From Eublepharis macularius (Eukaryota; Chordata; Lepidosauria; Squamata; Eublepharidae), in NCBI RefSeq assembly GCF_028583425.1, contig NC_072801.1:60713766-60777765 (forward strand): 64,000 nt of DNA, in the 5' to 3' direction. Below, in pieces: positions 14,268 to 22,640 of this stretch (position 1 is the stretch's first letter; each line of letters opens with the position of its first letter). Made by a program: the position numbers and the translations under genes. Below the pieces are notes generated by a model that was not told the origin of the DNA, searched no databases, and saw only the letters and a list, made by a program, of their open reading frames with translations.

Positions 14268-17200
14268 AAAAAAGGCTTCACCTCCTGCTTCCTAAATTAT
14301 AAGCAGCACTGCTTACACTGGAAGAATCTCCACCCTCTTTCCCCAAACCATATCCTGACTCTTCTCTCCCCCCACCACCACCGAGTCTGACAGATTGGTT
14401 TTGGGAGATGGTGGGAGGATGGGGACCAGGGCGAGAGAAGCCGAGCAGCATCAAGAGGATGAAGTAATGGAAAACTAGCGAGGAGGGCGGGGGGGGGGGG
14501 AAGCACGTCAGGGACAGCAGCCCCGGAGCCTCCTAATGAGAAACCCAGGAAAGGGGAACTTGTTTCAGGCTTACCCAATCTTCTCAGCATAGCCACACTG
14601 CACGAACTTGGTGGACAAATCCAAGAGGCGTTGCAGGGAGGGCAGTGTGACCCAGAGAGCTGCTGCATTCTGCTCTCTGCGTTGCTGAAATAAAATGCCA
14701 CTTGCTCCCAATGCAACACAGCAGCTCCTGAGCCTCTTCGATCGACTCTCCTCTCTAGCCATCCAGTTATTGAGTCAGTCTCCCAAAATCTTCTCCCTAC
14801 CCCAAGCCATTAACTACATACTCCATCCCAAGATCTGGTAGGCACCTGTTAAAACTTTATTTCCCTCGGGTTAGATCATCTTGTGGAGCGATACCAACAG
14901 CGTGCCAAAAATGTGGGAAAGCCGGGTTCAAATCCCTGCTCGGCTGCCAAAGTTTATCTTGTGGCCTTGGGCAGGTCCCTTTTCTCTCTGCCCTAATTTC
15001 TCCCTTGCAGGATTACTGGGAGGATAAGATCTCCCAGTTGGCCACTCAGAGATCCTGGGAGAGATACAAAAGCTGTGTAAATTTAAATTTAATTGTGCTT
15101 CATGAATAAAATTTTAGGACTCCTCCCCCCCCACCCAGCAGAATCCTGAGTAACCACAAAATATGGGAAATGCACAGGGAAAGGCCTCACAATCTCACAC
15201 AGTTTCCGTGCTCACTGTGGGAAGCCAAAATTGCACAACTCACACTGAGCTTCTGTGAGCTGTGTGTCCTGGAAAGGATCAGCATACACAAACCATGCCC
15301 AGTCCCTAAGATTACAGATGTTTGACTATGCTCGGAATCACACACAACATACAACGCAAAGCTCCCATTTACCAAGATGTACCATAACAGAAGCATACAT
15401 TGTACTCCTCTCCCAGATTAAAAATTGTCCACTATGTCAAAGTGGGAGGTTGTGCAATCTTTATTCTTATTTTGTGCACGAGTGGCATATCTTTTTTAAA
15501 AGAGAGACTGACAGTGATTAGAATGGGGAACTGTTCCTATCCTTCCACTACTTGCTTATAGGTACAGAGAGGGATGCCCAACTACATTTTGGTAACATGG
15601 GCTGCTACGGGCTAAACATGGGATTTCTGAATTCTAGGTCTCTTTAACTAAGTGTTGGTATCACCCAACTTGGCATACATCTGAGATCTCCAAGAAGCAG
15701 GACAAAAAAAGATTTCTGCCCTTAAACCTTGGGAGTTGGCAGTCAAAGCAAAAGAAGGTATGTGGATGGATCACAGGCATAACTGAGCAAAAAGGCAGCT
15801 TATTATGTGTGCAGCAGAAAATTAACCAGGATTAATAAATTCCAAGCACAAAACTGCAATCTCAAGCCTGGGATGACAGACAAGAGCTTTCCATACAACA
15901 CAACCAACAACGCAAAGCTCCCATTTACCAAGCTGTACCATAACAGAAGCATACATTGTACTCCTCTCCCAGATTAAAAATTGTCCATGTCAAAGTGGGA
16001 GGTTGTGCAATCTTTATTCTTATTTTGTGCATGAGTGGCATATCTTTTTTAAAAATACACTCATTCTGCAGAATGAAAACAGAAGAGCTCAAACCTGTGC
16101 TGAGCTCTTTCACTCTAAATAGGACCATTAATGCCAGGATTAGTTGGCATGTGTGGCAGATGGCAGCTGCACACTGGTATGCTCAGAAACCACCTCGTCT
16201 TTGGCCACCCCAGAACTGAACACAAGAGTTACAGTTCATCCCTGGGTGGGGTGGGGGAGAGAGACCGATGACTGACCCTTGGCATGAGTGAAATCAGTGT
16301 GAGGGCTGTGTATAGAAAAGGGAAAAAAATACTCTCAATGCTTTCTTAGGTGGGTAGCCGTTTTGGTCTGCAGTAGAGTAGCAGGATTTACTTATTTATG
16401 TCATTTATAGTCCACTTTTCTCACTGAGAGTCAAGGCAGATTACATAGTGTAAAATTAGTACAATCAATATCAAGGGCATTTCCATAAACAATGCAAAAG
16501 GATAAATAAAGTTGACACAGTGGCGCCTTAGAGACCAACCAGATTTTCTGGGTGTAATCTTTCAAGAGTCGGCGCTCACTTCGTCAGATGCTCATCCATT
16601 ATCCATGAGCAAAAGTTGAGCAACAGACCTTTGGGCCAAACCCGGGTATAAATCCCCACTGATCGCACAGCCTACCTCACAAAGTCGTTGTGAGGATACG
16701 GAGAATTGTCCTACACCATATAACTGAGCTCCTTGGAGGAGAGCTGTGATAAAAATGGTATCTGAAGAAGGGAGCTCTGGCTCTGGAAATCTTGTTGGTC
16801 TCTAAGGTGCCACTAGACTTAAATCCCGCTGTTCGTGTTCTTCACGGATGTGGCAGAGTTGAAAAAACAGGGGCTGAGGCTCAGCGCAGAAGCAAAGGCA
16901 CTCTGCACCCGCTCAGAGGCACTCTGCACACGAACGACGCCAGGCCCCGCGAGAGCACTCTGCACTGGCTCAGAGGCGCCCTCGCCGCGCGGGGCACCCA
17001 CCTGATGGAGCGCGCTGATGCCGTCCGCGTTGGTCCCGTTGACGGCCGCCGGGTCCGCGCCCAGCATCTCTCGCGCCGCCTCCAGCTCGGCCCCGGCGCA
17101 GCAGGCCAAAAACTCGGCGGCCGCGTCGAAGCGGACGGCACGGCCGCCGGAGCCCATCGCCGGCCCCGTCACAGCCGCCGGGGAAGGCAGCGGACCGGAG

Positions 17201-17340
17201 CCGGCGGGAGGCGGGGCTGGCCCCGGGGAAGAAGCCGCCGCCGCCGCCGCCGCTTCGGCCTCCGCCCAGGCCCGCAGCTGCTCCCGCCGCCGCGCCCGGG
17301 CGCCCTCCCCCTCCGAGAGGGACAGCAGCGGCGCCGCCAT
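2797..17340 (-). CDS. PPP1R12C: PPP1R12C (MBS85), protein phosphatase 1 regulatory subunit 12C, N-terminal part, coding exons 1-6
   Basis: Myosin phosphatase targeting subunits bind the PP1 catalytic subunit and direct it to myosin light chain at the cytoskeleton. Six exons join in phase (339+131+119+160+145+75 nt) to give 323 residues. Residues 1-60 are Ala/Pro/Glu-rich. An RVxF-type PP1 docking motif (RAVRF, residues 67-71) is followed by ankyrin repeats with TPLH cores at about 142-145 and 268-271. The order ([11 protein letters not shown], then [53 protein letters not shown]) is that of the MYPT family. MYPT1, MYPT2 and MBS85 are similar here. The C choice rests on TNNT1 lying next door on the same strand, as in human, and on the Ala-rich N-terminus. 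Exon 7 and the C-terminal half are outside the window. Confidence 0.93.
3534..3678 (-). CDS. PPP1R12C: PPP1R12C coding exon 5 (ankyrin repeats)
   Basis: 145 nt with acceptor CAG at 3681-3679 and donor GTGAGT from 3533. It encodes residues 250-298, including [20 protein letters not shown] and [18 protein letters not shown]. It ends on a codon boundary. Confidence 0.93.
3697..3905 (-). repeat. tRNA-derived SINE, well preserved
   Basis: On the minus strand it begins GGCCGTGGCTCAGTGGCAGA (A box) and has a B box CCCAGGTTCAGTCTCC. The head resembles a tRNA-Ala-type gene, followed by about 130 bp of body. It sits in PPP1R12C intron 4, close upstream of exon 5. A body-only remnant may also lie at 3345-3470, just downstream of that exon. 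Confidence 0.8.
3955..4173 (+). mobile_element. CR1-type LINE 3' end
   Basis: The segment ends with CTGCACTGTGCAGGGGGTTG, GACTAGATGACCCTAGAGG and CCAACCCTATGATTCTAT, the hallmark CR1 3' terminus with an ATTCTATG-type tail. It is 5'-truncated, as usual for CR1, and lies in PPP1R12C intron 4. Confidence 0.85.
5372..5531 (-). CDS. PPP1R12C: PPP1R12C coding exon 4 (linker and ankyrin repeat)
   Basis: 160 nt with acceptor CAG at 5534-5532 and donor GTGAGA from 5371. It starts [13 protein letters not shown], an acidic/basic linker between the two ankyrin blocks in MYPT proteins, and ends with an ankyrin unit ([19 protein letters not shown]). It spans about residues 197-250. Confidence 0.93.
5766..6303. 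mobile_element. hAT-type non-autonomous transposon, AT-rich (538 bp)
   Basis: It starts CAGGGTGGATTTGATTTAAA and ends GATTTTTATCCACCCTG, giving terminal inverted repeats of CAGGGTGGAT. It is flanked by 8-bp duplications, CAGTTGAG (5758-5765) and CTGTTGAG (6304-6311), one mismatch. No coding capacity. It lies in PPP1R12C intron 3. Confidence 0.85.
6962..7080 (-). CDS. PPP1R12C: PPP1R12C coding exon 3 (ankyrin repeats)
   Basis: 119 nt with acceptor CAG at 7083-7081 and donor GTAAGG from 6961. It encodes about residues 157-196, including [17 protein letters not shown] and the segment ending EIAKRG. One base carries over to exon 4. Confidence 0.93.
8227..8357 (-). CDS. PPP1R12C: PPP1R12C coding exon 2 (ankyrin repeats)
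   Basis: 131 nt with acceptor TAG at 8360-8358 and donor GTGAGT from 8226. It encodes residues 114-157, starting ACIDEN, with the ankyrin core [15 protein letters not shown]. It leaves two bases (CA) that complete a Gln codon with exon 3. Confidence 0.93.
8358..12480. other. PPP1R12C intron 1, proximal 4.1 kb, no recognised feature
   Basis: I see no exon, RNA gene or clear repeat structure here, only short reading frames without family resemblance. It is the acceptor side of the first intron, whose human equivalent contains the AAVS1 locus. Confidence 0.5.
12490..13325. repeat. GC-rich interspersed repeat with internal degenerate tandem units
   Basis: Between about 12930 and 13190 a unit of about 80-100 bp recurs at least three times, each with AGCAGGAGAAGGGGGCTGTC-like and CCCCGCGCTGG cores. 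The right edge (GTTCATGCCCATGTCTA) looks like the terminus of a DNA transposon, but the left edge is unclear. It lies in PPP1R12C intron 1. Confidence 0.5.
14170..14264. repeat. (CA)n microsatellite, about 47 units
   Basis: An uninterrupted CA dinucleotide run preceded by a C-tract. It lies in PPP1R12C intron 1. Confidence 0.98.
14880..15110 (+). repeat. tRNA-derived SINE, second type
   Basis: It has a B-box-like GGGTTCAAATCCCTGCTCGG, then TTGGGCAGGTCCCTTTTCTC and a body that ends in a TAAATTTAAATTT stretch. Such MIR-like tRNA SINEs are common in lizards. Confidence 0.6.
15352..15501. repeat. Local direct duplication, copy 1
   Basis: About 150 bp, nearly identical to 15908-16054. It differs from copy 2 by a 3-bp insertion (ACT in GTCCACTATG) and a few substitutions. 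No coding signal. Confidence 0.9.
15908..16054. repeat. Local direct duplication, copy 2
   Basis: The second copy, 556 bp downstream of the first and in the same orientation, within PPP1R12C intron 1. Confidence 0.9.
16349..16860. repeat. Fragments of a Penelope-type 3' tail plus SINE body
   Basis: 16349-16395 is an inverted TTTTGGTCTGCAGTAGAGTA block. 16515-16620 contains GAGACCAACCAGATTTTCTG and CTTCGTCAGATGC, and 16750-16850 contains TCTAAGGTGCCACTAGACTT. The same words recur after the Penelope reading frame at 35385-35460 and at 48330-48510, so they are probably its 3' tail. Confidence 0.5.
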
Positions 17341-17640
17341 TTTCCTCTCGCCGCCGCCAGCCCGGCTGGGCGGCCCGCCCGGCCCAACGCTGCTCTGGGC
17401 TGAACAGCAGGAGGAGGCGGAGCGACGCCTCTCGGCTTCCGTAGCGCCGCGGCGGAGAAAGGGAGGGGCGGCGGGAGGAGGGCGGGACGGTGTCGCGCGG
17501 CACGACGGGAAACAGAGTCCGGGCCCGGCCTGTGGGAGAAGGGTGTAGAGCGGCACATGCAGGCCGAACTTCCGGCCACCCCGGAAAGCCGCCATGATGC
17601 CCGGCGCGCGTCGAGATAGCCTCTGTGATCTCTATGGTGA
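16880..17640 (-). promoter_or_regulatory. CpG-island promoter of PPP1R12C
   Basis: This block is far richer in G+C and CpG than its surroundings and covers exon 1, its 5' leader and the proximal promoter. Visible sites include GC boxes (GGGGCGG near 17464), an ETS-type ACTTCCGG at about 17568-17575, and two YY1-like ATGGCGGC cores on the minus strand at 17340 and 17595. No TATA box is evident, which fits a housekeeping-type promoter. The transcription start cannot be fixed from sequence alone. Confidence 0.75.
17002..17340 (-). CDS. PPP1R12C: PPP1R12C coding exon 1
   Basis: It encodes residues 1-113 and ends exactly on a codon (CAG, then GTGGGT donor at 17001-16996). I chose the ATG at 17340 because it lies 18 residues before the conserved RREQL segment, close to the spacing in mammals, and sits in GAAAATGGCGG, a good Kozak context. 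The same frame stays open upstream to a second ATG at 17595, which would add 85 residues. The exon is inside a CpG island and has Ala runs from GCC/GCG repeats (about residues 28-36). Confidence 0.9.
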
Positions 17641-17805
17641 AACTCCTTCTGGTCTTTTGCTTTGTCAGTGCAGAGAGGGGAAGAGTTCAGTTTTATTCCG
17701 GAAGCTTTTATATTGTTGGGCCTGTTCTTACCTCTATGCGCCTGTAGTTTTTCCTCCGCAAAGGTTTCTGGGAGATGGAGTTCAGAAGGAAGATGGCGCT
17801 ACATA

Positions 17806-18016
17806 GAGGGTTGCCAACCTCCGGGTGGGGGTGGGTGGGCTAGAGAGCTCTCAGAATTATAACTGATGTCCCGACTACAGCGATCCAGGTCTTCTGGAGA
17901 AAATGGCTGCTTTGGAGGGTAAACTCTATAGCAATATACTCCCCTCCCCAAGCCCTACATTTCCCGGGCACCGCCCCCAAATCTCCAGGAATTTCCCAAG
18001 CCAGAGTTGGCAACCG
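17806..18016 (+). mobile_element. TAGGGTTGCCA-type MITE, diverged copy
   Basis: It begins GGGTTGCCAACCTCCGGGTG and ends GAGTTGGCAACC, so the ends are inverted repeats. The body has GGAGAAAATGGCTGCTTTGG, as in the copies at 19262 and 36902. It sits just upstream of the PPP1R12C CpG island. Confidence 0.75.
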
Positions 18017-18541
18017 TAAATTAGATTTAGATTCAACTAGCCACATAAAGCTCCATCATACGTTAGAAGGGATCTTAGAGGTCCTCTAATCCCATTCAAT
18101 AAAGAGTTTACCATATGTATAAATTAATTAGTATTGATTAATTGAATAATTAAATTGAATAACAAAATTAATTAAAAATAAATTACTTTGATTTTAGTTG
18201 TTACGGTCGATTCCGGTCTGAATTAGAAAGAGGCGACAAAGGATGGAGCGACACCAGGCAATCGCCAAGGAAGAGGAAAAAAAATCACCTGCTCACTCCC
18301 GCCCCCTAGTGTTCCCCTTTATTTGTGTTTTTTTTTATTACTTTAGTACCAACACTACTTAAGTATGTGCATAAATGAATGGAGCGGAGCCATGGCTCGG
18401 GACAACTAAACGTTCCTTTGTAGCAAGCGGTGCTGTGCATCGTATAGGACCGTTTTCATTCATCATTTTTGCCACCCCCTGCCTGTTTTCAATATATATG
18501 TTATCTAAATCCTGCTTATCTAGAAAAACAGGAGTTATTAG

Positions 18542-18840
18542 CAGGGGTCATTTAGTAGAAAAAGAGCTGGAGGAACTCATTAGCATAATTCATTAGCATA
18601 TGCCACACCCCTTGACATCACCAGAAGTGTGTCATTAGCAAGGGGCCCAAAATGGTCAGGATCGGGCCTCTGCTGAGTGGGAGAGTGATCCACCACCTGT
18701 CAGAGGCCCGATCCAGGCTGTCTCGGTCCCAATCCAGGCTGAAATGGGCCCAAAATGGCCGAGAGTCACGTGGGCGGGGCTACTTGACATGTGACCTCTT
18801 TGGGGAAGTTCCGGCACGTTCCCCCTCAAAATGAGCCCTG
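18542..18840 (+). mobile_element. hAT MITE, family B (299 bp)
   Basis: It starts CAGGGGTCATTTAGTAGAAA and ends CCCCCTCAAAATGAGCCCTG. Flanks are GTTATTAG (18534-18541) and GTTACTCG (18841-18848), a decayed 8-bp duplication. Family B members carry AACTCATTAGCATA repeats near the left end. Confidence 0.82.
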
Positions 18841-19261
18841 GTTACTCGTGAAATGAAATATCTTGATATAGTTTTGTCTCCTGGTAATTTAAAAAAATTA
18901 TTTCCCACCTTTTTCCACAGTGGGAATCCAAAGCAACTTAGATCATTGTCCTCTCCTCGCTTTTATCCACACAATTCTGTGAAGTAGGTTCGGCTGAGAT
19001 GATGTGATTTGCCTGCTAGGCAGAGCAGGTAAATAAAGTGCAGTGAAGTCACGCTGTGCTGATTAAAGAGGTTAAAAAGTTTATTTAGGAACTATATACT
19101 TGAGAGTAAAGGGGAGAGATAGAAATAGGTCCTCACAATCTGACTACATCGAGTGTGCCAGGAGAGAGAAGAAGCAGGATATTGCCCTGTTTAGCCCAAT
19201 AGGAGACAAGACAAGGAAATGACCCCCAGGAAATGAGAGGTGCTGCCCTCACTGTCCTAAC

Positions 19262-20067
19262 TAGGGTTGCCAGCCTCCAGGTAGTGGTTGGAAAGAAGAA
19301 GGGAGAATTCCCTGCAGGAAGCAACAACACTCAATGTGCAAAATCTCTCTTATAATAATAAATATTTGATTTACAGAGTGCACGTGCCTCTTACTTCTTC
19401 AAACAGTGTTACAAATCCATTCATAACTACAATTCCTAAACATACAGCTGAGCGTGGCGGTCCTTCTTTCCCCTTTACATTGAGAACGGTATCACCTACC
19501 TGGAAGAACCTGAGATTGAAATAACAGCATGAGAAGAATGAACAAACTAACTAAAGGAAGTATTTGAAGGACTAGAGCTGGACTGAGTTTCTACCAAACC
19601 TAAGTCCATTTGTATACTGCGCCGTCTTTGGATTATTGTATGTTTAGGAATTGTAGTTATGAATGGATTTGTAACACTGTTTGAAGAAGTAAGAGGCACG
19701 TGCACTCTGTAAATCAAATATTTATTATTATAAGAGAGATTTTGCACATTGAGTGTTGTTGCTTCCTGCAGGGAATTCTCCCTTCTTCTTTCCAACCGGT
19801 ATTGTTGCAGGAACAGCCATTCTTGGGTTGCAGCCTCCAGGTAGTGGCTGGAGATCTCCCGGAATTACAACTGGTCTCCAGGCCACAGAGATCAGTTCAG
19901 CTGGAGAAAATGGCTACTTTGGCTATGTGTGTGTGTGGACTCTATGGAATTATGCCATGCCAAGATCTTTTCGCTCCCCAAACCCCACTTTCTCCAGGTT
20001 TCTCCAGAGAAGTTTCACCCCCCCCCCAGATCTTCAAGAATTTCCCAACTTGGAGCTGGCAGCCCTA
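19262..20067 (+). mobile_element. TAGGGTTGCCA-type MITE interrupted by a fold-back insertion
   Basis: The outer ends are TAGGGTTGCCAG and CTGGCAGCCCTA, flanked by perfect 8-bp duplications GTCCTAAC (19254-19261 and 20068-20075), as expected for hAT elements. A block of about 530 bp from about 19292 to 19824 splits it. The first 27 or so bp of the host element reappear after the block. Confidence 0.85.
19286..19797. repeat. Fold-back (inverted repeat) insertion, 160-bp arms
   Basis: The arm 19286-19445 is the reverse complement of 19638-19797; positions pair with a constant sum, so the arms are gap-free. The 192-bp centre is single-copy in this window. No transposase or RT is visible. Confidence 0.92.
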
Positions 20068-20099
20068 GTCCTAACTAAGTGATCCTTGCTGCCCCCTGT

Positions 20100-21040
20100 A
20101 TGGAAGGCCCTTCTTCCTTCCTTCCTTCCTTCACCAGACATTGCAATTTCCAACATTGCCTAAGTTCATCCAGAGAGCTTCCCTGGCTGGATGGGGATTT
20201 CAACCTGGTTCTTCTCCAAGATCATAGCTTGACACTCTAACCTCTATACCAAACTGTATCCCCCACACACATCTTCTTCCATGATGGAACTCAAGGTCCT
20301 CTGCATGAGATCCCTAGGAGGGCTGCCTGCCTTGTGCTGAAAGAGTTGCCAGCAGGCCTGGAGAAAAATACCTTGTCTCTTTAAAAGAGGCTTATTGCAT
20401 GGAAATAGGGAGTTTAAGCTTTTCATGGCATGGAGATAAACAACATCTCATCTAGTTTTTATTAAAGGGACAGGACTTTTTTTCTCCAACTCTGTTGATA
20501 ACTCTAGTGAGAGGGGCCTATGGTGATCATTCTACTACAATGACTAGCAGTAGGGAGGGAGTAACCCTTTAAAAAATATTAAGATTTTAAAAACCATACA
20601 CAGATTAAAAAAGATAAAAGTATACAAAAAAAGAGAAAATATATAGGAAACACATGGTTTTCTCTACGACAGATATTGGCATAATTATAAGTTTGACACT
20701 TGTACCCTTGTAATCAGCAAAAGCTTATTTTCTATGATCCCTCTTATAGTTCAAAACCACAAATCAGCAGGGTTTTTTTTCTTCAGTTCCATGCACAAAG
20801 TCAATAAGGGGTTTCCAATTTGCTATAAATTAGACAATGTCTTCTCTCTGATCAAAGCCGTAAGTTTAGCCATCTTGGTTAACTCCATCATCTTCACAAT
20901 CCACTCCTCTGTTGAAGGCAATATTGGACTCTTCCACTTTTGAGCATATAATAGCCTCACCATCATTGTCATATATAAAAATATGATACCATGTTTATTT
21001 TCTAACAGTCCATTATTCCCAACAAGAAAGTTTCTTGTTG
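20100..21040. other. Intergenic stretch with SINE and LINE-like remnants
   Basis: 20130-20265 resembles a minus-strand tRNA SINE ending TCTAACCTCTATACCAAACT. 20540-21010 is AT-rich and reads like an inverted LINE 3' fragment of a family I cannot name. No exon was recognised. Confidence 0.4.
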
Positions 21041-21044
21041 TGAC

Positions 21045-21172
21045 ACTGAGAGATCTCTGACTTTTGGTGCTACACCTCTGAAGATGCCAGCCACAGCTGC
21101 TGGCGAAACGTCAGGAACTACAATGCCAAGACCACGGCAATACAGCCCGGAAAACCCACAACAACCAAGAAA
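21045..21172 (+). mobile_element. Penelope-like element 3' end fragment
   Basis: It matches the terminal part of the Penelope copies at 46590-46740 (inverted) and 48110-48240: GTGCTACACCTCTGAAGATG, then GCCAGCCACAGCTGCTGGC and AACTACAATGCCAAGACCAC. No reading frame is left. Confidence 0.8.
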
Positions 21173-21540
21173 GTTTCTGTTTTAAATTGTATATTTGTCT
21201 TCAAGATTTTCTGTATTAGCATATGAATTTGTGTGCAATATGTATTAGCGTATGGATTTGTGTGCAATTGTTTCCCTTTTTTCTTTCAGGAATTACCTGC
21301 AGATTGAAGGATTGGTTGACTAGAGAATGTAACAGACAGACTGATTAGACCAGGAAAGTAATTCTTGAAAAAGAATATATATGAAACGATCCGGTCTAGC
21401 AGCCTGTCGGGACTCATTGGGAGTAGCTGCACCCCGTGCCATCCCTGAGGGGCAGACGATTGGTGCAAGGCTTGTCAGCAAGAGTTTGGATCTATCCTGA
21501 AAGAAAAAAGGCAAACACAATTTTAGTATAACAAAGACAG

Positions 21541-21671
21541 TGGCCGTTTCCACACGGCTTATCTTGTTCCGGAAAACAGTGAAATCTCGCACGAAATCGC
21601 GCGAAAATACGCTGTTATCGCACGAGAAGATGCTGTTTTCCGGATCAAGGTAAGTCGCGTGGAAACGGCCA
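21541..21671. mobile_element. Palindromic MITE of the GGCCGTTTCC family
   Basis: The ends are TGGCCGTTTCCACACG and CGCGTGGAAACGGCCA. The inside is CpG-rich and also partly inverted (CGCACGAAATCGCGCG). It is flanked by near-identical 13-15 bp direct repeats, GTATAACAAAGACAG and GTATAAAAGACAG. Confidence 0.8.
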
Positions 21672-21999
21672 GTATAAAAGACAGTATTTATACTTACCTT
21701 TTGAAATTGACCATCTTGCCCACCTTGCAGTGACATCGTACATTTTCCATTGTCTTTTGATACTCGAGGAACATTTGGACAGAGGTTGTACTTTACATAC
21801 TGGCTTTTAAGGACCTGAACTAGTTTCTATTTATTCCTATTTATTCTGCTTTTACTATTTACTGAAGTTCTGTTTATTGTAAGTGTATTTATTATATTTA
21901 ATGAGCATTTATTGTATGAAGTCTGTGTAAACTGATGTTGTTATGACCTTCACTTTCTTTAGGGTGGATTTCGCTTTAATCTTTCCCTTCACACCCTCT

Positions 22000-22640
22000 G
22001 GGTAGTTAGCTGCCACCAGGAATATTAAATTCCAATATATTTTATTTAAGTTTTCCCTTTGGTAACGTGTTTATGCGTCAGGCTCCTTTGTGGTTCTATG
22101 TGGCCCTGAGGATAGGAATGGGAGATAACAATGACTGCTACTCTGGGATATAACAAAACAAAATAAAAGTTTATTTTTTAAGAAGCGTATTGGTTACATA
22201 AAAGTAGTTCTTAGTTCTTCTAGTTGCTTCATCCAAACTCATTCACACAGATCTCTTGTAAGGCTTCACACACAGTTAGCCTCTTTCTCTAGGCTCTGTA
22301 TTTCTCTCACAGAGAACTCCTCAGACAGCACACCGCTAGCCTGTTTTCTTTTCACTCTCAATTCTTTCTCTGTCAGGCGCACACACAGTTTGCCTGCTTC
22401 AGATAGAACGAATATATAGTCTCACAGACACACTCAGTTCAGGCTTCCACTCAGGTTGCCTTTCCCTCACAAATACATGAACACACTCAGGCTGCACACA
22501 GCTCGCCTCTCTTGCCCTGACTGAATCTTTTTCTCTCCCTCAATAACTGAAAACTGCCTTCACTCCACCCACTCTCTGTCATCAAACAATCATATCACTC
22601 ACTCATCTCTCTCTTTCACCCCCACTCTTCACCTATCTCA
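22000..22640. repeat. Low-complexity C/T-rich repeat region with degenerate tandem units
   Basis: Between 22255 and 22515 a motif like CACACAGTTAGCCTCTTTCT recurs about five times at irregular spacing of 45-65 bp. On the minus strand there is an AATAAA-type signal at about 22165. It could be part of an LTR element, but I could not find LTR ends. Confidence 0.35.

Noticed and set aside
14020..14302. Long open frames of alternating His/Thr or Cys/Val
   Set aside because: They are translations of the CA microsatellite and carry no gene signal.
2797..17340. Assignment as PPP1R12A or PPP1R12B
   Set aside because: The ankyrin region alone cannot exclude them, but the neighbour is TNNT1 on the same strand and the Ala-rich N-terminus fits PPP1R12C.
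16980..17340. A GCTC-repeat motif like the one that makes human AAVS1 a viral integration target
   Set aside because: No GCTC tetramer array was seen in exon 1 or its leader here.
16792..17403. A 203-codon plus-strand frame and others opposite PPP1R12C exon 1
   Set aside because: Antisense frames in a CpG island. The minus-strand frame is the real exon, with splice site and family match.
17594..17806. A divergent plus-strand frame starting at the CpG-island edge
   Set aside because: No family similarity and no sign of splicing. It runs into a MITE. A divergent non-coding transcript remains possible.
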